Below, piece after piece: positions 33,101-43,320 of a DNA stretch of 64,000 bases. Source of the stretch: Notospermus geniculatus (lineage: Eukaryota; Nemertea; Pilidiophora; Heteronemertea; Lineidae); NCBI GenBank assembly GCA_002633025.1, contig NMRB01000034.1, forward strand, positions 866,950-930,949, read 5' to 3'. Made by a program: the position numbers and the translations under genes. The stretch's first letter is position 1, and each line of letters starts with the position of its first letter. Below the pieces are notes generated by a model, which was not told the DNA's origin, did no database searches, and saw only the letters and a list, made by a program, of their open reading frames with translations.

Positions 33101-36100
33101 GGGCTTCCGCCCAGTCTCACTACCCAGTCTCTTTCTTGTCTCCAACAAGTTTGCGCACTCGATATAAAGATGTCAAAAGACTGTTTGTGAACGAATCACG
33201 TCAGGTCAAACGACTGAGGGAAAAACTTGAAGAAATGACAATTGATCTGGAGAAGACCCAGAATGGTGAACTGGCAGAGTTCGTGACCAAGATATCTGAC
33301 GAAAACTTAGAGACTGTCCTAAGTGAGGCAGCAGCAGAGGATCCCAACGATTCTTCCGCCATGGATAAAAAAGAAGCCATCAAACTTGCCTTCTTTGAGG
33401 ATCAAAAAAGAAATCGTAAGTATCGTTAGCTAAATTAGGACATGTAGGATGGTGACTACAGGGCTAGGCCTAGGCCTATAGGCCTACTGAAGAAAAAAAT
33501 CTTGCTCAGCAAAATATGCCCATGTAGGCCACAGGGTCAGGGCCGTATTTAAAGGGGGCGAGGGGGCAGTCCCCCCCCCCCCCCNGTTGGCATGTGACGG
33601 TGATCAAATGGCGCCAAAAGTTACCATGGTTACAATAGCATCTCCATTTTGCAGGTGAAGGCAGTCATGGAAACAGATGGAATATGGTGACATATCGAAT
33701 TGGTGAGTATGTACCGGTATGTGCCATGCCACCCAGGGTCCTTGCCAATTTATTGTGGGGGGAGGGGGTCCCAGGGCTTCCGCTAGCATTAGCCACACAG
33801 AAAATTTGGGAAAATCATTGAAAATGACCACAAAATCAGCCAAAAATGACCTCTGTGGCTAAAGGAAAAAGCTGTACTTGGCGAGCCTCTTTCACATTTC
33901 CCATTACCGTGGCTAATGAAAATTTGAGCCTAGCAAAAGCCTTGGGTCCAGTCCAAGTGTAGTAGGCCTACTGCCATGACGTATAGGAGACCTAGGGCAG
34001 ACAAAAATGAAAGTTGCTCATCTCCAAAAATCCTTTGATCCTAAAAGGAAATTTCACTTTGTTGTTTAGACTCAATTTTTTTTAGCTTATTTCAGACTGG
34101 TGTGTCAAACAGTTTTCATAATTTCCGAGTTGGTGGCACAGGCCAATCCACCATCATTCTTTTACTGGTTGCCCCTTCATAATAGGATCGAAGACTGAAA
34201 ATTGGTTCAACCGCCCTGCACTAGCCTATGCCATGGACCCCCCCCCCCCCAATAGTTCAGTTTTGATTGCCTGACAATGAAATAAAAGTGCTGCAAAAAT
34301 GACACTCTGAAATTCCATTTCAGCTCTTTCCATATACTCGAGGAGCCCAGCAGCATATGACAGCCTGAGAGAATGGAGTATTTTTAACCTTCCTTCAAAA
34401 AGTTCCTTGAAGCAATACACCACAGGACTACTGCAAGAGGAGGGTCCGTACTTTCAATACCTACAGGACCAAGCTGAGAAGTATTGTGCACTTCAGGATG
34501 GCTTGAAGGAGCAGGGCAAACTTGTCCCTGTGGGTGAAGGTGTCCTCATTTTAGATGAGGTAAAAGTGACTGGAAAAGTTGTTTGGAATTCCAAGAATGG
34601 CAAGATCTCCGGCCTAGCAATGGACTTGGAAAAGTATCAATCCCTGAAGGATCTTTTCAGTGACAGTGACAGCAGCAGCACTCCATCCAGAGAAGCAGCA
34701 CAGTACTACCTCCAGTTCCTCTGGAGAGATCTGTCTTCGGAATTCGACATCATAGGTCCATATTACTCCTCAGCTACAACAATGACAGCAAAGTTTACTA
34801 CCGCCTGCCTATCTGATGCTCTTCATGCATTCCAGATGTATGGATTTATGGTAAGCATAATTAATTGGGGTTGTAGACAGCCCTCCCTAAAACATGAAAA
34901 CAACCTAAAAAACATGATGTACGGTACTTAAAATGGTCTGTCTACTTTCATAAATTACCCTTTCATAATGTAAATCTTCATATTGTATAATTCCAGGTAG
35001 TTAGTGTAGTATTGGATGGTGCCCCCTCCAATCTTAGCATGGTGAAACTGATGTCTGGTGCTGGTTCTGGTGCATATGGCCTGGGAGGTCTGGAGGAAGA
35101 TCCACATCGAGTTTGTCCATGGTTTATGAACCCCGAGTTTCCACAATACAAGATTTATTTTGTGATCTGCCCTACACACCAGGTAAGCACCCCCTTCTCA
35201 AGTGAACTGCCTGGCGTGGAGATGTTTTGGATGTCTGACACTTCTGCCTGTAGCAGTTGTTGATTCATTTCATGTTATCGATCAGGACGGTCCTAATATG
35301 CAGGAGAATGTGTTTATATTGGGGAGACAAGACTTCATGGAGAAATTTTCTTTCAAAGGACAATGTTGTCCAAAAAACTTACACTTCTCAGGCTTCAAAA
35401 TATTTTTGAGGTGGTCGCCTAACTACCTGCCAAAAATTAAAATGTTTTCATACATTCACGAAATCTTTCAGATGAAAAATATGGTGAATCAACTGTTTGC
35501 CAGCCAGGATAAAAAGGGGAGTGAACCTAAGCGCTTCATACTTGGTAAAGACGGGAAGTGGTTTGGCTGGAGGCAGATTCAAGATATGTGGCAGAGAGAG
35601 CAACACAGAAGGAATACACACCAAATAAGACTTGTGCCGAAATTGGTGAAATCATACATTGACCGTGACGCATGGACGAAATTAAATGTGATGCCAGCAA
35701 AGATCATGCAGGTAAAGGTATATTTTGACCTTGGAGGAATTATTCCTCCAAGTTTTGACACAGCCTATTATAACTTTTACCTGGCCAAGTGCCAAGAGGG
35801 TGGAATGGAACAAAGTGAAGTCTTCACTAGTTCAGTACTCATCCTTGGGAGTTGGGCTGAATGGCTTTTGTTCAATGTTTATTTCTTGATAATAGAAGTT
35901 CTTGTTTGTCATTTTCTTGTCACCTGGTCAAGTAGAAGCCTGCCCCAAGACAGACCAGAGAAAAAGGAAGCAGTCAACTGATCTGTTACTTACTGTTTTC
36001 AGCAAGATGGTGTACTGCGCGAGTTGTACAGCCATGCAAACCCCGATGATGCTGACCCACCAGCTGACCATGAAGAAATTATGGCAGTTTATGGATACTT

Positions 36101-37336
36101 GAATGCCTGTAACCAATTGTTCGAGTGTGGATTCTTGAAGTCTGGAGCTAATGCCAAGATCTTCAATGTTGATGACAGTGACATAATCCACAGCATTGAT
36201 GAGGGTTATGGGTTCTTCAGGAATTGGATGGAAAAACTCATTGATGAATGTAAGTAGAACGTGAAAATTTTTAAAAGCAATATGCAAAGTGTCGGTGTGC
36301 GAATGAAGTTTCAATCTATGTTTTAGCCAGAAATAGGACAGGAGAACACCTCCCAATAAAGAACACTGATTCTCAGTCCAAGTGGTGACTTTTTCATCAG
36401 AAATGACCTCTCTAATCATGACACCTCGACTAAGAACAACAATTATCAGTCCCAAGGGTGTCCTCAATAGAGAGATTCTACTGTATAGAATTTTCACTGA
36501 TCAACCCAACTACCAGCACTTACATGTATCTTCTTTTTAGGCGATGACTTCAGAATAACTGCTCCAACAGAAAAGAGGTTCATATCTTGGCAGGTGAGTT
36601 CACTGAGTGGAGAATTTAGAACTGCATGCAAAATTGCATACAGGTCCTGCAGGCAATTTTGCATGCATTTTAAAATTCTCTGAGGTGTTGCAACAGAAAA
36701 TGTCCCCAGTGGGTGTGTCCACTTGCAATGTTTGCATTGAATTCCCAGGGCCACCTGACTACAGTCATAACAGTGGCGTGAACAAAATGGAATTGATCAC
36801 CCGATTTCCATCAATCACTCAGTAGGCCAGGACTGTCTCCCTACATGTAGAAGGACTTTTTTCATTTTCCCAGCTGTACTACATGTTTAACAAAATTTCC
36901 TGTTTCTTCCTTGCAACACCAGCAATCACATTGAATAATTGATGCAGGTGCTGACTTCCTATGGTATATCTGCAAATTCATGACATTGTAAAATGCAAGA
37001 TGCAGTGTGCATGTCTCCAAATTTTCTTTCCAGACATATGATCTACTACGGGTCTGTGTTTATTCCTTCAAGGAATTCTGTCGTGATTATCTTGGTAGAC
37101 ACCCAGGATATTATATCACCCCACTGAAGATAAATGGCAGCGCCGTGGAAACCTTGTTTAGCCAGTACAAGTACATCGTTGGAGGCAAGCTGACATCTGT
37201 CAACTTTCCACACGCAGTTAGAACCAAAAAGCTCCAGAGAGAGGTCAAGGGTGCCGATGCGACTGGTTCTGGATACAGGAATGTTCCCCTGTATACACAT
37301 GATGTTCCTCTTCGTAAGAAACAAAAGAAAGAATAG
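30141..37336 (+). CDS. P-element/THAP9-type transposase, multi-exon, degraded 5' half
   Basis: Coding blocks in order: 30141-30296, 32356-33014 (with in-frame TAA near 32485), duplicated exon 33041-33415, then 34324-34850, 34997-35182, 35472-35711, 36003-36249, 36541-36593 and 37034-37336. From 33415 onward every junction has GT/AG sites with matching phase. The RNase H-fold acidic residues appear as ILDEVKV (first Asp), VVLDGAPSNL (second Asp) and SAVETLFSQYKY (Glu). Also conserved are a CPTHQ-MKNMVNQLF join and DDFRITAPTEKRF. A coiled coil (KRLREKLEEMTIDLE) lies upstream, where P-type enzymes have a leucine zipper. I did not find a THAP finger, though FCSEKW and CIRSADC could bind zinc. Likely activity is cut-and-paste transposition, but the stop and the duplicated exon suggest this copy is dead. 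Confidence 0.8.
30297..32355. mobile_element. 2.06-kb element nested in a transposase exon
   Basis: The ends GGGAGACTCCACTCATTG and CAATGAGTGAAGTCTCCC are inverted. Flanks are TA on the left and TT on the right, a possible decayed TA duplication. The coding frame ending TLASLRI at 30294 resumes in the same phase after 32355 with KNGKGAFCVGSKVVGEEFEA, so the insertion split an exon. Longer terminal pairing (GGGGCTGTTTCACTTTGAAT at 31257 and 32305-32335) shows that the left TIR has itself been split by a later insertion of about 940 bp. Confidence 0.75.
30524..31166. mobile_element. 643-bp TTAA MITE, nested
   Basis: TTAA at 30520-30523 and 31167-31170 flanks ends GGGGGCGGTGGTGG (left) and, read inward from the right, GGGGGCGGTAGCC. 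Inner segments with CAACGTCG/CGACGTTG also pair. No coding domain. It lies inside the material that interrupts the left TIR of the 30297-32355 element, making it the innermost and youngest layer there. Confidence 0.8.
32704..33421 (+). repeat. tandemly duplicated transposase exon
   Basis: A block starting GCCGCGCCAGGAAGCT occurs at 32704 and again at 33041. Both copies encode ASAQSHYPVSFLSPTS and KRLREKLEEMTIDLE. Both end near a GTAAGTAT donor. Copy 1 has lost about 25 bp after TTTGTGACCAAGATATCTGA and about 40 bp before the donor, shifting its frame to an early stop. Copy 2 keeps the frame that splices into 34324. The start of the duplicated segment has no acceptor, so a transcript would read both. 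Confidence 0.85.
33422..34323. other. intron of the transposase gene with a poly-C/N join
   Basis: Intron between a CGTAAGTAT donor and a TTCCATTTCAG acceptor (34313-34323). It holds TAGGCCTA repeats at 33466-33485, poly-C with a lone N at 33585, and another poly-C run at 34239-34250. Confidence 0.6.
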
Positions 37337-37802
37337 ATGATTTCAGCCTTTACCAGATGGAGAGGTCTACATGATGTGATCATTTACTAGGGCAGTGCAA
37401 TACTAGTATGCCTGCTAACAGGAGGTGTTTTCTTATTGGACCCTATGATAGGTGAGATGGGCACTCAGATTGGAGGTGAAAATGTATGTTTTCAGCTAGT
37501 AGTCAAGACCATTGGATAGGGTTCACCTCCCTTGATATTTAACCAGCATTTCTTCTTTGAGCCATTTCTAAACACACCCAAATGTCCTGTAACATGTAAC
37601 ATGGGGTGATCAAGTTCACACCTCGTTTTAAAGTTATTTTCAGGAAGGGATAGCCTAATTTGTAACTAGTCGATAAAGTGATCACAGCCAAAATTGTTTT
37701 ATTTTCTTTTTTATTGTTAAACTTGTAAATCACATATTAATCATTGGCAATTTTGTAGGATTACCTCAAGTATTATTTGTTAATAAAATCACCGTTGATT
37801 AA

Positions 37803-38182
37803 AGCAAATGGCTCGCGGGGTTTGTTGACAGTTGATTGTTGACATGTCCCCAAATCAAGCGCCGTTTTGAGAAAAAGGCGAAAGAAGGATTTTAGTTTAA
37901 TGGGAAATGAATTAGACAGCCAAACTTCGGAGGCGTATTCTGCAAATTCTACCGCTTCGAAATCAATGTGAATGGTACAAAATGTGCATTTTGACCGACT
38001 GAATTTGAAACTGTCATTAACTCATTTTAACAAATTTTTAATGCAACCTTGTCCCCAGTGTTTACGTTCGCATATGTGCACAGGTTTTGCATATGGCTGG
38101 AGCACGGCTTTGCCTGGAGGCGAGATTCACTCTCTATGGGAGGTACCACCAAAAATGTAAACAAACCCGCGAGCCATTTGCT
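37803..38182. mobile_element. 380-bp TTAA MITE between convergent genes
   Basis: TTAA at 37799-37802 and 38183-38186 flanks ends AGCAAATGGCTCGCGGG (left) and CCCGCGAGCCATTTGCT (right), followed by a TTTGTTGAC/GTAAACAAA pairing. It inserted at the 3' end of the minus-strand gene and replaced its last codons: the original frame would have ended within four codons after TTAA. Shares AGC after TTAA with the 13961-14232 element. Confidence 0.85.
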
Positions 38183-40139
38183 TTAAGCATGTTTGTTCTT
38201 ATCAGTATTGGAAGGCACAGTAACAAGATGTAAAACTGTTCAAATTTGACAGAGGCAAAACAGGGGCGTCGGAGCAGGGGGGGCTGGGGGGGGGGGTCCC
38301 TATCCTGTCTACTTTCACTAGCACAACTCTGTCCTGAAACTTGTCCACGACCACGTTTTCCACCACGTCCCTGCCCTGAAGCTTTGCTATTGCCAGCACC
38401 ATGTCTACCACGTTTTCCACCATGTTCTTCCCCTTGTTCCCCATGACTAATGGAACTCTTTCCCTGCCCTGAAGCTCCAGTACTGGCAGCACCACCTTTT
38501 CGGCCACGTTTTCCACCACGTCCTCCTTGTGCACTCTTTTTTGATGTTAGCACTAATAACGTGTCTCTCAGTCCTGCAGCACCCTTGCTGCGTTTGCCTG
38601 ATTGTTCAGCACCACGATCTGCTTCCCCTTTTATGAAACCACCAATCCTTGCATTGGTGTACTTCCTGATGAATGTTTTGGTGAAGTCATTGACGACTTC
38701 ATCCGGAATTACACATTCGACATCACCACTAACATGACTGCGGCTGCTCATTTGCAAAGTTCTGGCTCGTGTCAACGATGAACACATGGAATTCAACTGC
38801 TGGTCGGACTTCACTTTCGCCATTATAACCTGGGAATAAGGGAAAGCTTTAAATCAACTGACATACCGGTACACATTATTTAAAAAAGTAGGCCTTGGAG
38901 GAATTACCAGTATGGACCATCGAGGAAGTCACTCATTCTACCTCCATGTAGGCCTACTGACAGTACAGCTAGTAATTCATCCAAGTCCATAGGCATGTAC
39001 ATTTGTACACCTGTAGTATAGCTTGAGAGTTGGTCAAAATCTTTTGTACCAAGGTTTTGGAACAAATTTTTAGCAACATCCTTAGCTAGCTTTGCCGTTG
39101 GTCAGCCTCGTGGAAGAATTATACTGATTCAGTATAGTTTGCTTCAAATCCAAGGGTTGTCTATGCATCATGTCATGTGGATTGGTCAAGAATTTACCTT
39201 CACTATGTCATGTCCATGACTGCCAACAAACTCTTTTCGTATTGTCTCATCCAGCTGGCGTAAGAACTTGAAGAAATCACTGTGCAAGTAAAACATGCCC
39301 CCACGGTCTCTGCACTTCTGCTGCACAGGGGCTGGCATATCCTTGTTGGAAACAATAACTGCAGCCAGAACTTTGGCCATTTGTTTGTGTGTGGGGATAT
39401 GTCTCTTTTTTCGGTTAAGTCTAAACATTTCCCCCAAACACCCACCTGCCAACAAATGCAGGCCCCAGTCTGGCTGTGGAGGAATGTCAGTCACAACACC
39501 ACTTCCAGTTCCAGTACCACTGCCACTGGCAGTGACAACACCAGTGACAGTCTCTGCAGCTGCTCCATCTTCACTATCAGACGTTGGCTTGAAATCTAGT
39601 GTTCTTTTAGTGTCCTTTGTTGCACCACTACTACTGGTAGTTGAAGGACTAGGCCTAATGGTTAACTCTGAGTTGCAGGCACTGAACACATGACACTGTA
39701 GTGTTGCCATGATACAGCATAAATCATGGTCATGTAAACTGAAGTCCATGTCGGGCAGCGATGTCTGTAAAAATTGATGGAGTTTATGATCCATTCCCTC
39801 CTCTCTCAATTTCAAAGGCCAAGCACATCTCAGCTTAATTGCTGCTTCCCCCTCCTCCTTATCCCTGTTTTGAACGCTCGAAGAAGTGGAACCCTTGGCC
39901 TTGGCCTTACCACCAGTCCTACTTTTCTTCAGCAGGCGACGAGCAGGCATGTAATCCTCTTTTAAAACCAAAAATATGTCACGCAGTTCAGTCAGAAATG
40001 TGTCAGCCCATACACTAGATAAAAAAGAATCCCACATTTGCTTCCTTTTAGGATAAAATCCGGATAAATGCAACTCTTTTTCGGCTTTTTCGACGACAAA
40101 TTTCCTCAAATTTTCTACCGAAATGACAGCAGACTCCAT
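38134..40139 (-). CDS. two-exon gene convergent with the transposase, function unknown
   Basis: Exon 1 (40139-39198) starts MESAVISVENLRKFVVEKAE in a good ATG context. An earlier in-frame Met lies 15 codons upstream. The donor is AAG/GTAAAT. Exon 2 (38829-38134) follows a CCCTTATTCCCAG acceptor in phase and begins VIMAKVKSDQQLNSM. The product is about 545 residues. The first half has a helical region with FLTELRDIFLVLKEDYMPAR, a Ser/Thr/Gly-rich linker and a conserved-looking block with HIPTHKQMAKVLAAVIVSNK and GGMFYLHSDFFKFLRQLDE. The C-terminus repeats GGKRGR in a Gly/Lys/Arg/Ser-rich tail, a likely nuclear, nucleic-acid-binding tail. The final residues come from the TTAA MITE. Codon structure is intact, unlike the transposase 5' half. 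No family recognised. It starts about 350 bp inside the right TIR and so is probably element-encoded. Confidence 0.75.
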
Positions 40140-40526
40140 GATTGATTCTTGATGATGAGGAACATCACAAAAGTACCACACCAAAAATCCAGGAAATTAT
40201 GCAAATTAGAGCCAAGAAGTGAACGTCAGCAATCGCTGCGCCATCTGGCCTTGCGGGTAGACGTTAAAATTCACGAAAGTAGCCGGACACGCGTTATGGC
40301 CAACCGCGAAACTTGAACGAAATACCCCAACTTCACAAGCTCATAGCTCCGTTATTGCGCCACTCAGAATATTCGGAGTGGTGTCATTCAAAAGGTAACG
40401 ATGTCATCTTTTCAATGGCATAATTGGTTTGGTCATAGATTGTACCGAACAGCTGTAATTTGTATGAGAATAAGGATGAAAAATAGCAAAAACGTAGTTG
40501 TGCATTCCTGTTTATGTATTCCTGAT

Positions 40527-40720
40527 ATTATGTAAGATCGAAAGAGTTATGGTGCATCTTTAAATTTTATATTTCCACTTCATACGCTAAAAGACGCTCT
40601 TGCAGCAGGCGATATTTGTGGTAACAACAATATCGTGAAATACATTACGTCATGTAAATGAAGTCAAAATTCATATTTCGTACTTAATGTTTCGTCAGAT
40701 TTGCAAAAGTTAACTATTAA
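40527..40720. repeat. MITE family B, partial copy at the transposon's right flank
   Basis: TTATGTAAGATCGAAAGAGT, then ACATTACGTCATG and ATTTCGTACTTAATGTTTCG, match the second half of the 24011-24400 element. The copy begins exactly where the right TIR of the 11-kb element ends. The other half was not found at the left flank (29500-29538), so this is not a clean insertion into a family B copy. Confidence 0.65.
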
Positions 40721-41455
40721 AGCGGTGGGAGGTGCACAAGGATATAATGCACTGGTATTAGAGAAATGAATGTTAGGTATGTGTTGGAACTATATTCGAT
40801 GTCCAAAATTAGGCCTCTTTGCGTAATGGAGTTTACTTCGCTTAAGCCTTAACCTAAGGTTAAGGCCTTAACCTCATTGGTCAATGGACTTTTCATAAAG
40901 ACTGCGAGCAGTAGGCCTACAACTCGTTTTAGCGGCCATGTCGTTTAACGGACCCTACGGAAAATAACGGAAACTGGCATAATAAGTAATAAATGTACCT
41001 TTCTATACATAGAACTAATCATGCTGCTGTTTGAATAAGGGTGGAGGTAACAGGGATAGATAAACTGGAGTGTGACAGACTTGCAGTCTACAGTTGGAAA
41101 GGGCTTGGAAGGATCATTCAAGGGTTTCTTGTCGACTGCCCGTAGCGTGGCATGCAGTTCAGCTTTATTGCTTCGGTTCATCATGGTCTCATGCAAGGGC
41201 CATATAACTGCACACAGAATCATTATTTTACTGCACAATAGTATCATTATTCATTGTATTTCTGTAAAAACAATGTATTTCGTTGAAAACACTGTCATGT
41301 ATATGTAGACATGCAGGAAACCTCACTGATACAGTTGTAGACTTGAAAACGACCAGGGAACACTGGTGGAAACGTTGTATTTAAAATAAGTATAGGAAGA
41401 GTAGTAAAAAATGGATTACTGATTCGAAACCTTTCAAAAATGCCATTCAAGCATT
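40721..41455. other. no gene recognised
   Basis: Only TTAAGGCTTAACC-type short inversions at 40843-40875 and AT-rich sequence. No domain, splice pattern or terminal repeat identified. Confidence 0.4.
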
Positions 41456-42260
41456 ATATAATTTAGCTCACCTGGGGTGAGCTCTTGTAGTCGGTAAGCG
41501 TCCGTCGTCTGTCTTCGTCGTCTGTAGTACTCCGTTAGCAGGGCACGTTTCGTAACCGCTGGAGCTATTGATTTGAAACTTGGTACATATATACCCCTAG
41601 GTCAGATGACCTACGACACCAAGTTTTGGTACGATTAGCATCTTACCTTGGCCTCCAGGTGGCGGAAACCAAAAACACAATCAGTGCAATAACTAATGAA
41701 CTAATGACTGGATCCTCTCCAAATTTTTTATCATTGATGCTTCTAATTGATATAAGTAGGAGTTTTTGATTTGATCTACTTTTCAAGGTGACAGAGATCA
41801 AAGTTTAAAAAATTTAGTCATTTGGTGGCACATTTCGTAACTGCTTGGGATATTGACTTGAAACTTGGTACATATATGTGCCCCTATGTCAGATGACCTC
41901 ACTTTTCAGTCCAATTCGGTTCTCCGCTCGGCAACCAGGTGGCCAAAAACAAAGCTCAAAGTCCAGTAACTCCTGAACTGTAACTGGATTGTCTCCAAAT
42001 TTTTATCAGGTGCATCTAACGAGGATTCATGACCCTGGAACATTTCGATTTAACATTTATGATTTGTTTTTCTGGTACTTTCACACAGGTGAGCACATGG
42101 TCCATGGACCATTTAATTCTCTTTGGTGCCCAAATAGTTTAAGATGCACGCCTCCACAACAGTTTCCGTTAGTTTCCGTAGATTCCGCTGAATTGATATG
42201 GCCCATAAAGGGCGTATGCTATGCTTGGCGCCTTCACAATGGTCTGCTGTGAGTGTGAGT
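41456..42260 (+). repeat. interspersed repeat of the CTCACCTGGGGTGAGC type
   Basis: Starts TTTAGCTCACCTGGGGTGAG, followed by GTCCGTCGTCTGTC words and two direct subunits containing TGAAACTTGGTACATATAT and GTCAGATGACCT (41573-41612 and 41857-41900). This is a widely seen non-coding repeat in molluscs and deuterostome invertebrates. Its mobility mechanism is not clear from sequence. Confidence 0.65.
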
Positions 42261-43320
42261 GTCCATATTCTTTAGCCCACTCGCACATTTGGCCAAAAAA
42301 AGGCTTTATGCTGTGCTTAAAGTGGTGGTCTGTCGTCCGTGCGTGCGTGTGTCCGTAACCCTTTCCACTGTAAGATGGATAGTGCCTTGACTCTGGACGG
42401 ATTATTTTTTATGTGGCATTTGATTTAGCAGACCGGGCCGTCACGCTGTACCATAATTAACGCCTTACTTTGACTAATCCGTGGTGAGAAGGAAGTGGAT
42501 CGAATGTGGCGAAACCGCACAACTGGTCGCGCTGCAGCGTGACATAAAGTGGCAGTTGAAGTAACTATATTTAGGGGTGAATCGCGGCTAACCGAGGCAA
42601 CACGAAGATAAGAGACTTTAGCACGTCTGATTTCAAAAAATCGTCGATCGTTAAAAAAGGAATCATTTTGAAATGACCTGTACAAATACAATCTCTATCA
42701 TCTTATGTACATACATACCTGAACTGAATTTCAAGCTCTGTTCAACACAAAAGATAAGTCATACTTAGACTTAAGTAGCTTTATGAATACGGGGCCAGGT
42801 GAGCATGGCAGGCCTGCTGTTGTGTTAGGGCTGTCGAGGTTAATTTCGGTCTAAACATGAGTACGACACGGTGAATTCTTGCTTGTTTATGGACAAAAAT
42901 TGTATAACTTTACGATGGAAAGTTTCCGTCCCCTCCAAGCAGGTCCGTTGATTAACTTGAGAACAATTCGCGCAATCAATATATAATTATTGGTGCGGGA
43001 AGGTGTGAAGGGAAGGCTCCTTAAATTTGCTGAACAGCTCCGCTGCATATCCAAGATTTTGGCTTCGGTGGCAATCTTCAAACTGGTTTCTGTCTATTAA
43101 CTTTAGAACACATGGCACAATCAAATGAAATTTTTGGGGAGGGTGAGACAATATGAGGGGAAAATAATTTCGATGATCAGCTAAGCCGCATGGCTATAGT
43201 GGACATATCAAAAGCCACAATTAACTTGAAAAAAAAGACAAATAATTAAATTATTTAAATTTACATTTTTGATTCACAAAGAGAAAGGTTTAACTTTAAG
43301 GGTAAATGTAAAATAATTCA
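42261..43320. other. no gene recognised; foldback half-copy near 42750
   Basis: CTTAAGTAGCTTTATGAATACGGGGCC at 42770-42796 is one end of the GGGCC..CATAAA foldback family without a visible partner. A GTCACGCTG/CAGCGTGAC inversion lies at 42441 and 42534. No coding domain recognised. Confidence 0.45.

Larger units (their letters stand above)
29539..40526. mobile_element. about 11-kb P-superfamily-like transposon with two genes
   Basis: Two 32-bp inverted termini (29539-29570 and 40495-40526) match at 31 of 32 positions. The core is AGGAATACATAAACAGGAAT, followed by GTACAACTA on the left and GCACAACTA on the right. Between them lie a multi-exon transposase gene (plus) and a convergent two-exon gene (minus). 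Flanking 9-mers CATATGATC (left) and GATATTATG (right) agree at 6 of 9 positions, at best a decayed target duplication. A 497-bp element at 52033-52529 has related termini with an intact 10-bp duplication, which supports these being true transposon ends. Nested insertions and stops indicate an old, inactive copy. Confidence 0.65.

Noticed and set aside
35202-35981. 259-codon plus-strand frame as a single exon
   Set aside because: The clean splice sites at 35182/35472 and 35711/36003 show that its ends are intronic. Only 35472-35711 is coding for the transposase.
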